The position numbers and the translations under genes are program-made. A stretch of DNA of 64,000 nucleotides, from positions 3,658,001 through 3,722,000 of the forward strand of contig NZ_CP130701.1 in the NCBI RefSeq assembly GCF_030553075.1, read 5' to 3'. Source of the stretch: Halomonas sp. I5-271120. Lineage in GTDB: Bacteria; Pseudomonadota; Gammaproteobacteria; Pseudomonadales; Halomonadaceae. This document shows, in pieces, positions 62,838 through 64,000 of this stretch (the stretch's first letter is position 1; every line of letters starts with the position of its first letter). The notes beneath the pieces were generated by a model. That model saw only the letters and a program-made list of their open reading frames with translations, was not told the origin of the DNA and did no database searches.

Positions 62838-62875
62838 TATTGTCCCAATTTGGGACTACTGTCAAACCTTACAGT
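62838..62875 (-). promoter_or_regulatory. higBA promoter with overlapping palindromic operator
   Basis: On the minus strand TTGACA (62870-62875), a 17-bp spacer and CAATAT form a good promoter. The palindrome GTCCCA-A(A/T)T-TGGGAC (62842-62856) fills the spacer and touches the -10, as expected for HigA/HigBA repression. Confidence 0.75.
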
Positions 62876-63249
62876 TCATTCCACCTCAGCGTTCGAACGA
62901 CAAACGTGACAGCATGCCCGGCCAGGGCTTCGCCGGGGTCGCCTCAGGACAGAACTGTCCTCCGCCTTGGCCGCTCCGCCCTCGACCAGGGTGCGTCCCT
63001 TCGGGGTCAGGGTGCCGTCCACCTCGAACAGGCCGCTCTCCGCCCAGCTCTCCAGCGGCGTCGCCAGGTCATCGCGAGCCACAGCCAGACGCCACGCTGC
63101 CACGCGCTCGCCATCTTCCAGTCGGGCCAAGGCCTCCTCGCGTTTGCGAGCCTCTTCGGCCTCACGACGTTGCCAGCGGCACTTGCGGGCGTTGGCGGGC
63201 CACGCGTTCTAGAACCAGAACGATGGACCCGACCAACCGTGGCTGGCAT
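62876..63249 (-). pseudogene. Fragment of an unidentified coiled-coil protein
   Basis: Minus strand reads RKCRWQRREAEEARKREEAL, then ARLEDGERVAAWRLAVARDD, then SWAESGLFEVDGTLTPKGRT to about 62930, before running into unrelated sequence. It looks like the C-terminal end of a larger protein whose 5' part is absent. I do not recognise the family. Confidence 0.4.
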
Positions 63250-63318
63250 TTGCCCTCACTCTGGGAATAAGCGTGAAAGTAGTGGGCGAGAGTTATCGTC
63301 AAATCTGGTGTACGGCGG

Positions 63319-64000
63319 TCAGGCCGCATTCCTGTCGGATTGATCGGTTACCTGCTCCCCGTCCTGGAACTTGACGTTGCTGACGACCAGTTCCAGCTTC
63401 TGGAAGTTGATGCGCCTCCATCGCTTTTGGGCGCTCTGAAGCAGCTTGAAGACCATCGCCAGAGTCATCGCCCGAGAGCCGCAGTTTCGGCTTCGCTTAC
63501 TGCGTAGGCGGACCGTGGCGAAGGTCGATTCGATCGGGTGGGTGGTGCGGATATGCACCCAATGTTCGGCCGGGTAGCCATAGAACGCCAGCATCTCTTC
63601 CTGATCCTTGGCCAGGCACTCCATCGCTTTTGGGTACTTGGCTTCGAAGCGTTTTAGCGTGCGATCAAAGGCCTTGAGGGCCTCGTCGCGGGTCTCGGCC
63701 ATCCAGATGTCATGCAGGTCGGCCTTGACCTTGGGCTGAACGGATTTCGGCAGCTTGTTCAGCACGTTAGCGGTCTTATGGACCTAGCAGCGCTGATGGT
63801 CAGTTTCTGGGCAGATCTTGCTCAGCGCCGCCCAGAACCCCATGGCGCCGTCACCTACTGCTAGCTTTGGGGCTTGCGTCAGGCCACGCTCTCGCAGCCC
63901 CGTCAGCAGCGTCTTCCAACTATCCGCCGACTCCCGGAAGCCATCCTCGACCGCCACCAGTTCCTTGCGGCCCTGCTCGGTGACGCCGATGATCACCAAC
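63319..64000 (-). pseudogene. IS256-family (mutator) transposase with internal stop, cut by the window edge
   Basis: C-terminal ~225 codons of an IS256 transposase. IGVTEQGRKELVAVEDGFRE and LAVGDGAMGFWAAL (second catalytic Asp) run to TDHQRC; a TAG at about 63781-63783 then replaces the Trp of the QRCWVHK motif; the frame resumes with VLNKLPKSVQPKVKADLHDI, HPIESTFATVRLR (final Glu) and RAMTLAMVFKLLQSA. The 5' end continues beyond 64000. The stop probably inactivates it. Confidence 0.88.

Noticed and set aside
62147..63343. 398-codon plus-strand open frame
   Set aside because: It is antisense to intact higA and higB and then crosses unrelated fragments; no motif or ribosome site.

Overview
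The window reads as chromosome of a moderately GC-rich gammaproteobacterium, most likely a halomonad. That placement is an inference from the acidic proteins, the SatD/DUF3307 pair, the proline tRNA fragment and the IS repertoire; no rRNA or other marker is present. Much of the 64 kb is accessory DNA. It holds complete or broken IS3, IS30, IS21, IS66, IS1595, IS110, IS481, IS605 and IS256 elements, many gene fragments, and an unusually dense set of toxin-antitoxin loci.

Positions 1-29194 are the inner part and right end of an integrative island. The right boundary is a 49-bp 3' piece of a tRNA-Pro(GGG) gene (29146-29194), next to a tyrosine integrase (27628-28983). Behind the integrase lie a small unknown gene, an AlpA-like regulator split by an IS66 insertion, a Toprim primase-like gene and a DUF3987 gene. 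The cargo is a six-gene, tightly overlapping biosynthetic-looking operon (12417-20320), an Hhe-type single-gene antiphage protein (2584-7806) and a partial YgjP-type metallopeptidase. The operon encodes two SAM methyltransferases, a TauD-like oxygenase, a CmcI-like enzyme with an extra N-terminal domain, a small GRDP-like protein and a giant UvrA-like ABC protein. I infer that it makes a DNA-targeting small molecule or modified peptide, with the UvrA relative giving self-protection. I recognise no described pathway with this gene set. It lies between two different IS30 elements, one of which has been split by an IS21 insertion with a clean 6-bp target duplication.

Positions 29195-43000 look more like host chromosome: an O-antigen ligase-family gene, a coiled-coil/HhH protein, satD-DUF3307 with a double-palindrome operator, a periplasmic amino-acid-binding protein and a SNF2/SWIM helicase. 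They are interrupted by an IS1595 copy, IS scraps, a dinJ-yafQ module enclosed by inverted repeats, an orphan DUF2384 antitoxin, and Rpn and HipA fragments.

Positions 43000-64000 are a second mosaic: prlF-yhaV, a YedK remnant, arsC, a gamma-glutamylcyclotransferase-like gene, an EamA transporter between an intact and a decayed copy of one GNAT gene, mazEF, and higBA. A second candidate system lies at 51963-59341: two paralogous genes of unknown family sharing an upstream element, followed by two overlapping ~800-residue tyrosine-recombinase-like genes. The second recombinase keeps the full catalytic set; the first appears to lack the nucleophilic tyrosine. A TnpB-only IS605 element and a broken IS256 transposase close the window.
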